The notes under the pieces are model-generated. The model was not told the DNA's origin. It ran no database searches and was given only the letters and a program-made list of their open reading frames with translations. Below, in pieces: positions 1 through 5,081 of a DNA stretch of 5,081 nt. The DNA is from Sulfuritalea sp. GTDB lineage: Bacteria; Pseudomonadota; Gammaproteobacteria; Burkholderiales; Rhodocyclaceae. The stretch spans positions 1 through 5,081 of the forward strand of contig JALHNN010000237.1 of the NCBI GenBank assembly GCA_022843505.1, written 5' to 3'. A program made the position numbers and the translations under genes. The number at the start of each line of letters is the position of its first letter. The first letter of the stretch is position 1.

Positions 1-2
1 AG

Positions 3-860
3 CACGCCGCGGACCTGCACCTGCTTTGCCGGCAGATAGAGCACGTCCAGCAACTGCTTGCCGATTCGCCCTGGGCCGACACCATCGTTCCTTGCGCCCA
101 GTCCGCGGAGGCGGTGATCGACTACGTGATCGGCCTCGGCATGGCCGAGCGCATTGCCCATCCGCTCGGCGACATGGTGCGTGCCGACGAGACCCAGGCC
201 GCCCTGCTCGCCTATTTCCGCAACAACGTGCTGCATTTGCTGGCCCTGCCGGCGCTGCTGGCCTGCCTGGTCAGCCACAACCAGAGCCTGACCCGGGAGC
301 GTGCCAGACAGGCGATCCATGGCATCTACGGCCTGCTTGGTGCCGACCTGTTCCTGCCCTGGCAGGGCGACGGGCTCGCTGCGGTGATAAACGGCGCCGA
401 GGATGCGCTGGTGCGGCGCGGACTGCTCCTTGCTAACGATGGCGATATCCTGCGCGCACCGCCGCCGAACAGCGCGGCCAGCCCGGAGTTGCGCCTGCTT
501 GGCGAGATCATCCGTCCGACGCTGGAACGCCAGTTCCTCACCCTGGCGCTGCTGCAGCACAGTGGCAGCGGCAAACTGACGCGCGCCCGGCTCGAGGAGG
601 ACACCCACCTGCTGGCCCAGCGCCTGGCCATGCTCTACGAGTTCAATCCGGCCGAGTTCTCGGAAAAACTGCTATTTGCGAATGTCATCCGCAGCCTGAT
701 CGACGGCGACCTGCTCCAGGTCGATGGCGCGGGCCTGCTCTGCTTCGACGAGCGCATCACCCAGGCGGTTGCACAGACCGAGCTGCTGCTGGCGGCGGAC
801 GTGCGCCACAGCATCGACCTGATTGCCCGCAGCGCCGCTCCCCTTGCGGCCAGCCAATGA
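3..860 (+). CDS. plsB: Glycerol-3-phosphate 1-O-acyltransferase PlsB, C-terminal part (5' truncated by window edge)
   Basis: This frame is open from the window edge to TGA at 858-860 and gives the last 285 residues of the protein. PlsB is an inner-membrane enzyme that acylates sn-glycerol-3-phosphate at position 1, the first step of phospholipid synthesis. The assignment rests on similarity, from memory, to the C-terminal third of the E. coli enzyme (about 807 residues). The FRNNVLHLLALPALLACLVS stretch matches the YYRNN...LPSL region. The later LEEDTHLLAQRLAMLYEFN-PAEFSEKLLF stretch matches the C-terminal LEKESRIMAQRL...PEFFDKAVF region. The acyltransferase blocks with the HX4D catalytic motif lie upstream of the window, so activity cannot be judged here. 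Only 29 bases separate it from prfA, so it may share a transcript with it. The gene ends normally with no sign of decay. Confidence 0.88.
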   Translation, partial: HAADLHLLCRQIEHVQQLLADSPWADTIVPCAQSAEAVIDYVIGLGMAERIAHPLGDMVRADETQAALLAYFRNNVLHLLALPALLACLVSHNQSLTRERARQAIHGIYGLLGADLFLPWQGDGLAAVINGAEDALVRRGLLLANDGDILRAPPPNSAASPELRLLGEIIRPTLERQFLTLALLQHSGSGKLTRARLEEDTHLLAQRLAMLYEFNPAEFSEKLLFANVIRSLIDGDLLQVDGAGLLCFDERITQAVAQTELLLAADVRHSIDLIARSAAPLAASQ

Positions 861-889
861 CTCCGGCCTTCGCCCGCTGAATTAACCCC

Positions 890-1966
890 ATGAAACCAAG
901 CATCCTGGAAAAGCTGGAACGCCTCAGCGAACGGCTGGAGGAAATCGACGGCCTGCTCGGCGGCGAAAGCGCCGCACGCGACATGGACGGCTATCGCAAG
1001 CTGACCCGCGAGCGAGCCGACATCCTGCCGGTGGTCGAGCTGTTCCATGCTTACCGTAATGCCAGCGCCGACTTTGCCAGCGCCGGGGAAATGCTCGACG
1101 ATGCGGAAATGAAGGAACTGGCGCAGGCCGAACAGGTCGCCGCGACGGAGACCATGGTCCGCCTGGAAGCCGATTTGCAGCGCGCACTGCTGCCCAGAGA
1201 CCCCAACGACGACAAGAATCTGTTCCTCGAAATCCGCGCCGGGACCGGCGGCGACGAGTCGGCGCTGTTCGCCGCCGATCTCTTCCGCATGTACAGCCGG
1301 TATGCCGAACGCCAGCGCTGGAAGGTGGAGATCGTCTCGCGCAGCGAATCCGACCTCGGCGGCTTTCGCGAGATCATCGCTCGCATCGAGGGCAAGGGCG
1401 CGTATTCGCGGCTGAAGTTCGAGTCCGGCGGGCACCGCGTGCAGCGCGTGCCGGTGACCGAAACCCAGGGCCGCATCCATACCTCGGCATGCACCGTCGC
1501 GGTGATGCCGGAGGCCGACGAACTTGGCGACGTGGATATCAATCCCGCCGACCTTCGCATCGACACCTTCCGTGCCTCAGGTGCCGGCGGCCAGCACATC
1601 AACAAGACCGATTCCGCCGTGCGCATCACGCATGTGCCGACCGGGATCGTCGTCGAATGCCAGGACGACCGCTCGCAGCATCGCAACAAGGCCCAAGCCA
1701 TGTCGGTGCTGGCGGCGCGCATCAACGATGCGCAGCAGCGCGCACAGCAGCAGCAGATCGCCAGTACGCGCAAGAGCCTGATCGGTTCCGGGGACCGCTC
1801 CGAACGCATCCGCACCTACAATTTCCCGCAGGGGCGGGTGACCGATCACCGCATCAACCTGACGCTGTACAAGATCGACGCCATCATGGATGGCGACCTC
1901 GACGAACTGCTGGGGGCGCTCACGGCCGAGCACCAGGCCGAACAGCTGGCGGCGCTCTCCGAATGA
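890..1966 (+). CDS. prfA: Peptide chain release factor 1 (RF1)
   Basis: RF1 (358 residues, usual length about 360) recognises UAA and UAG in the ribosomal A site and triggers release of the finished protein. The codon-reading tripeptide is PVT at residues 188-190, the RF1 type (PxT) rather than the SPF of RF2. The catalytic GGQ lies at 233-235 inside GAGGQHINKTDSAVR. The family signatures GTGGDE (near 119) and GSGDRSERIRTYNFPQGR (near 300) are intact. The N-terminal MKPSILEKLERL is where RF1 proteins normally begin, so the ATG at 890 is chosen. No good Shine-Dalgarno is visible before it: the upstream bases are CTGAATTAACCCC. The stop codon overlaps the prmC start as ATGA (1963-1966). A glutamine-rich run near residue 283 (QQRAQQQQ) replaces a charged stretch of the family and is probably harmless. 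Confidence 0.98.
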   Translation: MKPSILEKLERLSERLEEIDGLLGGESAARDMDGYRKLTRERADILPVVELFHAYRNASADFASAGEMLDDAEMKELAQAEQVAATETMVRLEADLQRALLPRDPNDDKNLFLEIRAGTGGDESALFAADLFRMYSRYAERQRWKVEIVSRSESDLGGFREIIARIEGKGAYSRLKFESGGHRVQRVPVTETQGRIHTSACTVAVMPEADELGDVDINPADLRIDTFRASGAGGQHINKTDSAVRITHVPTGIVVECQDDRSQHRNKAQAMSVLAARINDAQQRAQQQQIASTRKSLIGSGDRSERIRTYNFPQGRVTDHRINLTLYKIDAIMDGDLDELLGALTAEHQAEQLAALSE

Positions 1967-2853
1967 CGACGATCGCCGCAGCCCTGGCGGCGGCGCGTGC
2001 CAGGCTGCCGGCAAGCGAGGCGCGGCTGCTTCTGGGACATGCGCTCGGGCGAACCGCCGCATGGCTGGTGGCGCACGATGACGAAACCCTGGGCGAGGAC
2101 GCGCTGTTGAACTTTGCTTCGCTGGTGGCGCGTCGTGCCGGCGGCGAGCCGGTGGCTTATCTCCTCGGCCATCGCGAGTTTTTCGGGCGCTGCTTCGCTG
2201 TCAGTCCGGCGGTGCTGATCCCGCGTCCGGAAACCGAGTTGCTGATCGAACTGGCCGTTTCAAGAGTCGGCGTTGGCCGCACGGCGAATATCCTCGACCT
2301 GGGCACCGGCAGTGGCTGCATAGCCATCACGCTGGCCCTGGAACTTCCCCGGGCGCACGTGACGGCCGTGGATTCGTCGAGCGCGGCCCTGCAGGTGGCG
2401 GCGCGCAACGCCCGGGCGCTGGGTGCAGGCCTGAGGCTGGTCCAGGGCGACTGGTTTGCGGGCTTGGGCAGTGAGCGCTTCGACCTGATCGTCAGCAATC
2501 CGCCTTACGTGGCCGCCGTTGACACCCATCTTGCGGTTGGGGATTTGCGCCACGAGCCCCTTCAGGCCCTGGCGGCCGGCGCCGACGGGCTCGACGCGAT
2601 TCGGACCATCACCGCGCAGGCGCGGCAGCACCTCCTGCCTGAGGGGGCGCTGTTGATCGAGCATGGCTACGACCAGGCTGAGGCGGTGCGAGCTCTGATG
2701 GTCGGCGGCGGCTTGTCGGGCATCACGGATCACCTCGACCTCGCAGGGGTCTTGCGCGTTACGGCGGGCATTTTGGGCCGGAGCGAAAGGGCGTTCGCAG
2801 ATGGCCTAGAATCAGAGTCCTGTCCCGGGCAACGAGTGAAGACCAAGCAATGA
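1963..2853 (+). CDS. prmC: Peptide chain release factor N5-glutamine methyltransferase
   Basis: PrmC (HemK) uses S-adenosylmethionine to methylate the glutamine of the GGQ motif in RF1 and RF2, which raises release efficiency. Visible landmarks are an N-terminal helical domain (about residues 1-75), the family motif IPRPETE (86-92), the SAM-binding loop DLGTGSG (112-118) and the catalytic NPPY (179-182). The frame is also open well upstream, inside prfA, but the family N-terminus fits the ATG at 1963, which overlaps the prfA stop by four bases. The protein is 296 residues against about 277 in E. coli. The normal family end, DLAGVLRVTAG (259-269), is followed by about 27 extra low-complexity residues up to TGA at 2851-2853, which overlaps the hemerythrin ATG. 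The tail may be a lost stop codon or a selected extension for coupling. The enzyme identity is not in doubt. Confidence 0.96.
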   Translation: MTTIAAALAAARARLPASEARLLLGHALGRTAAWLVAHDDETLGEDALLNFASLVARRAGGEPVAYLLGHREFFGRCFAVSPAVLIPRPETELLIELAVSRVGVGRTANILDLGTGSGCIAITLALELPRAHVTAVDSSSAALQVAARNARALGAGLRLVQGDWFAGLGSERFDLIVSNPPYVAAVDTHLAVGDLRHEPLQALAAGADGLDAIRTITAQARQHLLPEGALLIEHGYDQAEAVRALMVGGGLSGITDHLDLAGVLRVTAGILGRSERAFADGLESESCPGQRVKTKQ

Positions 2854-3263
2854 AGTGGAACAGCAGTTTTGTCATTGGCATAGAGGTGATCGACGCCCAG
2901 CACAAGAAGATCTTCGAGCATCTGCTGGCGATCGAAAACTCGGTGGCCAAGCGCGATCCCTGGCACATCCTGCGTTTCCTGCTCGACGAGCTGGCGAGCT
3001 ACATGAAGTTCCACCTTGCGGTCGAGGAAGCCATGCTCGAAGTCATCCGTTATCCGGCACGTGCCAACCACCATGAGTCGCACCTGAGCATCATGAAGCA
3101 GATTGCCGAACTCGAGGCGGCCCTGAAGCACAGCGATGATGGCGCGAATCTGGTCCGGTTCTTCGAGAACTGGTTCCTCAGGCATGTGCTGGCCGGCGAT
3201 CGCGACTATGTGGCTTTCATCAAGAAGGAGTTTCCCCAGCTGGCCGAGCGGAGCGGGGCCTAG
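2850..3263 (+). CDS. Bacteriohemerythrin, single-domain O2-binding diiron protein
   Basis: This is a 137-residue single-domain hemerythrin, a four-helix bundle that binds O2 reversibly at a non-heme diiron site. It has no signal peptide or membrane segment, so it is probably cytoplasmic. All seven iron ligands of the family can be placed: H18 (DAQHKKIF), H55 and E59 (HxxxE), H74 and H78 (HxxxH), and H112 and D117 (HxxxxD in RHVLAGDRDY). Its length is typical of stand-alone bacterial forms. The role in this organism is unknown. Bacterial hemerythrins are linked to oxygen delivery, oxygen sensing or iron and redox handling in microaerophiles. The ATG at 2850 overlaps the prmC stop as ATGA, with a modest purine-rich GTGAAGA at 2836-2842 as ribosome binding site. 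This suggests co-translation with prmC. A strong terminator follows 30 bases after the TAG stop. Confidence 0.95.
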   Translation: MKWNSSFVIGIEVIDAQHKKIFEHLLAIENSVAKRDPWHILRFLLDELASYMKFHLAVEEAMLEVIRYPARANHHESHLSIMKQIAELEAALKHSDDGANLVRFFENWFLRHVLAGDRDYVAFIKKEFPQLAERSGA

Positions 3264-3293
3264 ACTGGGCCGGCAGCACGCCGACGGCGCAAA

Positions 3294-3325
3294 AAAAAAC
3301 GGCCCGGGATCCCGGGCCGTTTTTT
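3294..3325. terminator. Bidirectional intrinsic terminator between convergent genes
   Basis: A perfect 32-base palindrome has a core stem CGGCCCGG (from 3300), a GATC loop and CCGGGCCG (to 3319), flanked by A runs on the left and six Ts on the right. Read on either strand it gives a G+C-rich hairpin followed by a U tract. It can therefore end both the hemerythrin transcript (+) and the cytochrome c4 transcript (-), whose stop codons lie 30 and 15 bases away. Confidence 0.93.
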
Positions 3326-3340
3326 CTGGTTGGCGCGACT

Positions 3341-3982
3341 TCAGCGCAGGCCGGCGATGTAGTCGGAAACCGCCTTGATTTCGGCGTCGGTCATCTTGAT
3401 TGCGACCATGCGCATCATCTTGTTCGGGTCATTGGCGCGGCTGCCTTCGCGGAACGCCTTGAGCTGGGCCTCGGTGTACTCGGCAAACTGGCCGCCGATA
3501 CGCGGATACTGCGCAGGGATGCCGGCACCCGCCGGACCATGGCAGGCGGCGCAGGCGGGAAGGCCCTTGGACTGATCGCCGCCGCGATAGAGCTTCTGGC
3601 CCAGTTCGATGGTTTCGCGATTCTTGGCGGTTTCGCCCTTCTGGGACTGCGCCGCGAAATAGGCTGCCATGTCACGCATCTGGCCTTCGTCGAAGGCGGC
3701 GATCATGCCGTTCATGATGGCGTTGACGCGCTCGGGCTGCTTGCCGTCCGCAGGCTTGAAGTTCTTCATCTGCTTGAACAGGTATTCGGGATGCTGGCCG
3801 GCCAGTTTCGGGTTGACCGCGAGTTGGCTGTTGCCATCGGCACCATGGCAGGCGCCACAGACGGCGGAGGCGATGGGCTGGCCTCGGGCGGCATCGCCTT
3901 TGGGTGCGGCCTTGGCGGCATCGGCAGCCTGTGCGCCGAACGCGGTCAGCGTGCAAAGCAGGGCAAGCAGGGAACGCTTCAT
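3341..3982 (-). CDS. Diheme cytochrome c4, periplasmic
   Basis: The protein has 213 residues. An N-terminal Sec signal peptide (KR, a hydrophobic stretch LLALLCTLTAFG, then AQA-A with cleavage near residue 19-20) sends it to the periplasm, where the c-type hemes are attached. It consists of two similar class I cytochrome c domains with heme motifs CGACH (42-46) and CAACH (144-148). Likely axial methionines are M93 in NGMIAAFD and M189 or M190 in NKMMRMV, by analogy with the family. Cytochrome c4 carries electrons towards terminal oxidases such as the cbb3 or aa3 types. An in-frame start lies farther upstream at 4105, but the ATG at 3982 places the signal peptide at the N-terminus and has an excellent GAGGAG ribosome binding site. 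The gene is divergent from engB and ends against the shared terminator. Confidence 0.95.
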   Translation of the reverse strand: MKRSLLALLCTLTAFGAQAADAAKAAPKGDAARGQPIASAVCGACHGADGNSQLAVNPKLAGQHPEYLFKQMKNFKPADGKQPERVNAIMNGMIAAFDEGQMRDMAAYFAAQSQKGETAKNRETIELGQKLYRGGDQSKGLPACAACHGPAGAGIPAQYPRIGGQFAEYTEAQLKAFREGSRANDPNKMMRMVAIKMTDAEIKAVSDYIAGLR

Positions 3983-3990
3983 GGGGGAAA

Positions 3991-3996
3991 CTCCTC
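3991..3996 (-). promoter_or_regulatory. Shine-Dalgarno site of cytochrome c4
   Basis: On the - strand this reads GAGGAG, eight bases before the ATG at 3982-3980. It is the strongest ribosome binding site in the window. It decides the start over the upstream in-frame codon at 4105, which would put about 41 residues in front of the signal peptide. Confidence 0.85.
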
Positions 3997-4031
3997 GGAG
4001 AGCCGGGATTCGGAATTTGGAAACCTGATAT

Positions 4032-4037
4032 TCTATC
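4032..4037 (-). promoter_or_regulatory. Possible -10 box for cytochrome c4
   Basis: The - strand reads TAGAAT (5/6 to TATAAT), about 50 bases before the cytochrome c4 start. The best -35 candidate, TGGAGA at 4053-4058, matches TTGACA at 4 of 6 positions but with a short 15-base spacer. The 115-base divergent region 3983-4097 must hold the cytochrome c4 promoter and perhaps the engB promoter. No convincing + strand promoter was seen there. Confidence 0.35.
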
Positions 4038-4097
4038 CCAGCTCGTTCGATTTCTCCACGTTGGCCAGTGATGGCGGCGCGTTCCAGGTATCCAGCC

Positions 4098-4715
4098 ATG
4101 TCCATCTTCCGTCACGCCGAATTCGAGATTTCAGTCGCCCAGCCGGCCGGCTTGCCCGTGGCAGACGCTCCCGAGATCGCGTTCGTGGGTCGGTCGAATT
4201 CAGGAAAATCCAGTGCAATCAATACACTGGTCGGGCATACCCGGCTTGCTTTCGTTTCCAAGACCCCCGGCCGCACGCAACTGATCAATGTGTTCCGGAT
4301 GAAAAACGGCGCTGCCCTGGTCGACCTTCCGGGCTATGGATTTGCGCAGGTCCCATTGGCGGTCCGCTTGCAATGGCAGGGCCTGCTCGAGCATTACCTG
4401 GGCAGGCGGCCCAACCTGGTCGGCCTGGTCCTGATCATGGATGCCCGACGGCCCTTGACCGAGCTCGACTGGAAGATGATCGGCTGGTTCGCGCCGACAG
4501 GCCGTCCCATTCACTGCCTCCTCACCAAGGCGGACAAGCTTACGCGCCAGGAGCAGACCAAAACCCTACGCGAAACGCGCGCGGCGCTGGCCGATTTCAA
4601 GGATCAGATCAGCCTGCAGATGTTCTCCAGTCTGAAGAAAACCGGAGTCGACGAGGCGGAAGCGGTCATCGCGCCCTGGCTGCAGACCCAAGCTACGGCA
4701 GCGGCAGTTGGGTGA
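4098..4715 (+). CDS. engB: Ribosome biogenesis GTP-binding protein EngB/YsxC (YihA)
   Basis: EngB is an essential TRAFAC-class GTPase needed for late assembly of the large ribosomal subunit. The 205-residue product has the full set of G motifs: G1 GRSNSGKS (31-38), G2 threonine in GRTQ (58-61), G3 DLPGYG (76-81), G4 TKAD (143-146) and G5 SSLKKTG (177-183). The ATG at 4098 is chosen because family members begin close before the FRHAEFEISVAQ-type strand and an AGG lies nine bases upstream. In-frame GTG and ATG codons at 4068 and 4071 would add ten residues that look like read-through. Cytochrome c4 lies divergently upstream and hemB follows on the same strand, an arrangement I recall in several betaproteobacteria. 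The C-terminal end, rich in alanine, is ordinary for the family. Confidence 0.97.
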   Translation: MSIFRHAEFEISVAQPAGLPVADAPEIAFVGRSNSGKSSAINTLVGHTRLAFVSKTPGRTQLINVFRMKNGAALVDLPGYGFAQVPLAVRLQWQGLLEHYLGRRPNLVGLVLIMDARRPLTELDWKMIGWFAPTGRPIHCLLTKADKLTRQEQTKTLRETRAALADFKDQISLQMFSSLKKTGVDEAEAVIAPWLQTQATAAAVG

Positions 4716-4737
4716 TGGGTTGAACGAGCCGTCGCGC

Positions 4738-4749
4738 TTCCCGCGGGAA
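4738..4749. repeat. Perfect 12-base palindrome TTCCCGCGGGAA
   Basis: A perfect palindrome lies 22 bases after the engB stop and ends 21 bases before the TATAAT box at 4771. It overlaps the place where a -35 element would lie. It has no T tract, so it is not a standard terminator. It could be a small operator, or chance in G+C-rich DNA. Confidence 0.4.
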
Positions 4750-4770
4750 AGGGGAGAGAGGAAAGGCAAC

Positions 4771-4776
4771 TATAAT
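4771..4776 (+). promoter_or_regulatory. -10 box of the putative hemB leader promoter
   Basis: This is a perfect TATAAT in an A+T-rich patch (AACTATAATTTGC), right after engB and about 220 bases before the hemB start. No good TTGACA-like -35 is found at 16-18 bases upstream, where the sequence is purine-rich (AAAGGG and nearby). The promoter may therefore depend on an activator or be weak. Transcription starting near 4782-4785 would begin just at the first leader hairpin, which supports the call. Confidence 0.6.
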
Positions 4777-4784
4777 TTGCCGGC

Positions 4785-4900
4785 GGGGCTTTCAACTTTT
4801 GCTCCGCAAAAATAAAAGCCCCCGACCAAAGGGGGAGGCCGAGGGCAAAACACCTTGAAGAAATCAAGGCACCCGCTCAGGGAGGTGAAGCGGGAGGTGC
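4785..4900 (+). ncRNA. Structured 5' leader of hemB (probable hemB RNA motif)
   Basis: Four consecutive hairpins can be drawn. (1) GGGGCTTT (4785-4792) pairs with AAAGCCCC (4815-4822) and encloses TTTTGC/GCAAAA (4797-4802/4806-4811). (2) Alternatively, 4818-4827 pairs with 4837-4846 at 8 of 10 positions, or CCCCC (4819-4823) with GGGGG (4831-4835); these exclude stem 1. (3) CCTTGA/TCAAGG (4853-4858/4864-4869) has a five-base loop. (4) GCACCCGCT (4869-4877) pairs with AGCGGG plus TGC (4889-4894, 4898-4900) with a small bulge. GGGAGGTG occurs twice (4880, 4892). A conserved hemB RNA motif upstream of hemB in Betaproteobacteria has been described by comparative genomics. I match it by position and general form only, and its ligand and mechanism are not known to me. 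No U tract follows any hairpin, so termination control of the standard kind is not evident. Confidence 0.6.
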
Positions 4901-4901
4901 T

Positions 4902-4951
4902 GCAAACGAGAATCGTTCGCCGACACCTGCTCACTATGATAATTCGTTTGC
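4902..4951. promoter_or_regulatory. Inverted-repeat segment with two Fur-box-like sequences before hemB
   Basis: GCAAACGA (4902-4909) and TCGTTTGC (4944-4951) form a perfect 8-base inverted repeat. Inside it, AACGA-GAA-TCGTT (4905-4917) is a second small palindrome that shares an arm with the first. Aligned by eye with the classical 19-base Fur box, 4902-4920 matches at 12 positions. The segment around ATGATAAT (4936-4943) matches at 11. The site could be an iron-responsive operator for hemB, or part of the leader RNA fold. Fur binding is an inference only. Confidence 0.4.
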
Positions 4952-4996
4952 GTTAAAGTTCAAGCATTTCGGGAAATTCTTTTCAGGGCTAAATCA

Positions 4997-5081
4997 ATGA
5001 GTGCAAGAGGTGTATTTCCGGGCACCCGAATGCGGCGCATGCGTCGCGACGATTTTTCGCGGCGCCTGATGCGTGAGCACA
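4997..5081 (+). CDS. hemB: Porphobilinogen synthase (delta-aminolevulinic acid dehydratase), N-terminal part (3' truncated by window edge)
   Basis: Twenty-eight codons from ATG at 4997 run to the window edge without a stop. The peptide contains RMRRMRRDDFSRRLMREH, the characteristic N-terminal arm of proteobacterial HemB (family form RxRRxRxxDFxRRLxRE). HemB condenses two 5-aminolevulinate molecules to porphobilinogen, the first common step of tetrapyrrole synthesis, in the cytoplasm. It is a metal-dependent octamer, and the N-terminal arm seen here makes subunit contacts; the active-site lysines and metal ligands lie beyond the window. AGGG at 4985-4988, eight bases before the ATG, is a fair ribosome binding site. 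A short hairpin ATTTC-GG-GAAAT (4966-4977) precedes it. The gap to engB is 281 bases and holds its own promoter-like box and structured leader, so hemB is probably controlled separately from engB. Confidence 0.9.
   Translation, partial: MSARGVFPGTRMRRMRRDDFSRRLMREH

Noticed and set aside
635..1815. Long - strand open frames opposite plsB and prfA
   Set aside because: They mirror well-conserved + strand genes, have no recognisable domain and no ribosome binding site.
1489..1962. Upstream in-frame extension of prmC through the 3' half of prfA
   Set aside because: It lies wholly in another frame of prfA, lacks family similarity and is arginine-rich shadow sequence. The ATG at 1963 fits the PrmC N-terminus.
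2807..2812. TAGAAT as a hemerythrin promoter -10
   Set aside because: No -35-like sequence lies at the right spacing, and the region is within the prmC reading frame. Kept only as a possibility.
3539..4723. Long + strand open frame (394 codons) across cytochrome c4 and engB
   Set aside because: It is antisense to a clear diheme cytochrome and out of frame with a clear GTPase. Its length results from G+C-rich codon bias.
4785..4822. Stem-loop after engB as an intrinsic terminator
   Set aside because: Neither strand has a U tract directly after the stem. It starts just after a perfect TATAAT, so a role in the leader is more likely.
4604..4867. - strand open frame over the engB end and the leader
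   Set aside because: No domain is recognisable. It overlaps the engB coding end and structured non-coding sequence.
4855..4867. FNR/Anr-like site TTGAAGAAATCAA
   Set aside because: The spacing is one base short (TTGA-N5-TCAA instead of N6). It is better explained as the loop-closing stem of a leader hairpin.

Overview
The window looks like a core chromosomal segment of a GC-rich betaproteobacterium. A Rhodocyclales-type organism (Azoarcus/Dechloromonas/Accumulibacter relatives) is the best guess. This rests on the protein sequences and on the cytochrome c4 / engB / hemB arrangement; genus cannot be fixed from sequence alone. There are no signs of mobile DNA, CRISPR, rRNA or tRNA genes. All genes but one are on the + strand.

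Left part (1-3263, + strand): the 3' end of plsB (membrane glycerol-3-phosphate acyltransferase), then prfA (release factor 1), prmC (methyltransferase that modifies the GGQ glutamine of release factors) and a single-domain bacteriohemerythrin. prfA/prmC and prmC/hemerythrin both overlap by the 4-base ATGA arrangement, so the three are probably translated from one message. The prfA-prmC pair encodes an enzyme and its substrate. The flanking partners are less usual: I would expect hemA before prfA and often a glutaredoxin gene after prmC. PrmC also seems to carry an extra tail of about 27 residues that reaches the hemerythrin start.

Middle (3264-4097): a perfect G+C-rich palindrome with A and T tracts forms a bidirectional terminator between hemerythrin and a convergent gene on the - strand for a diheme cytochrome c4. 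A 115-base region then separates the cytochrome c4 start from the divergent engB (ysxC), a ribosome-assembly GTPase.

Right part (4716-5081): a 281-base gap leads to the first 28 codons of hemB (porphobilinogen synthase). This gap is the most interesting non-coding part. It holds a perfect TATAAT box, then about 120 bases of nested and competing hairpins, then a 50-base inverted-repeat segment with two Fur-box-like sequences, then the hemB ribosome binding site. I read it as a long structured 5' leader controlling hemB. It probably corresponds to the hemB RNA motif already described by comparative genomics in Betaproteobacteria, possibly combined with an iron-responsive operator. Heme supply (hemB), a heme protein (cytochrome c4) and a non-heme diiron protein (hemerythrin) thus sit close together, although they are in separate transcription units.
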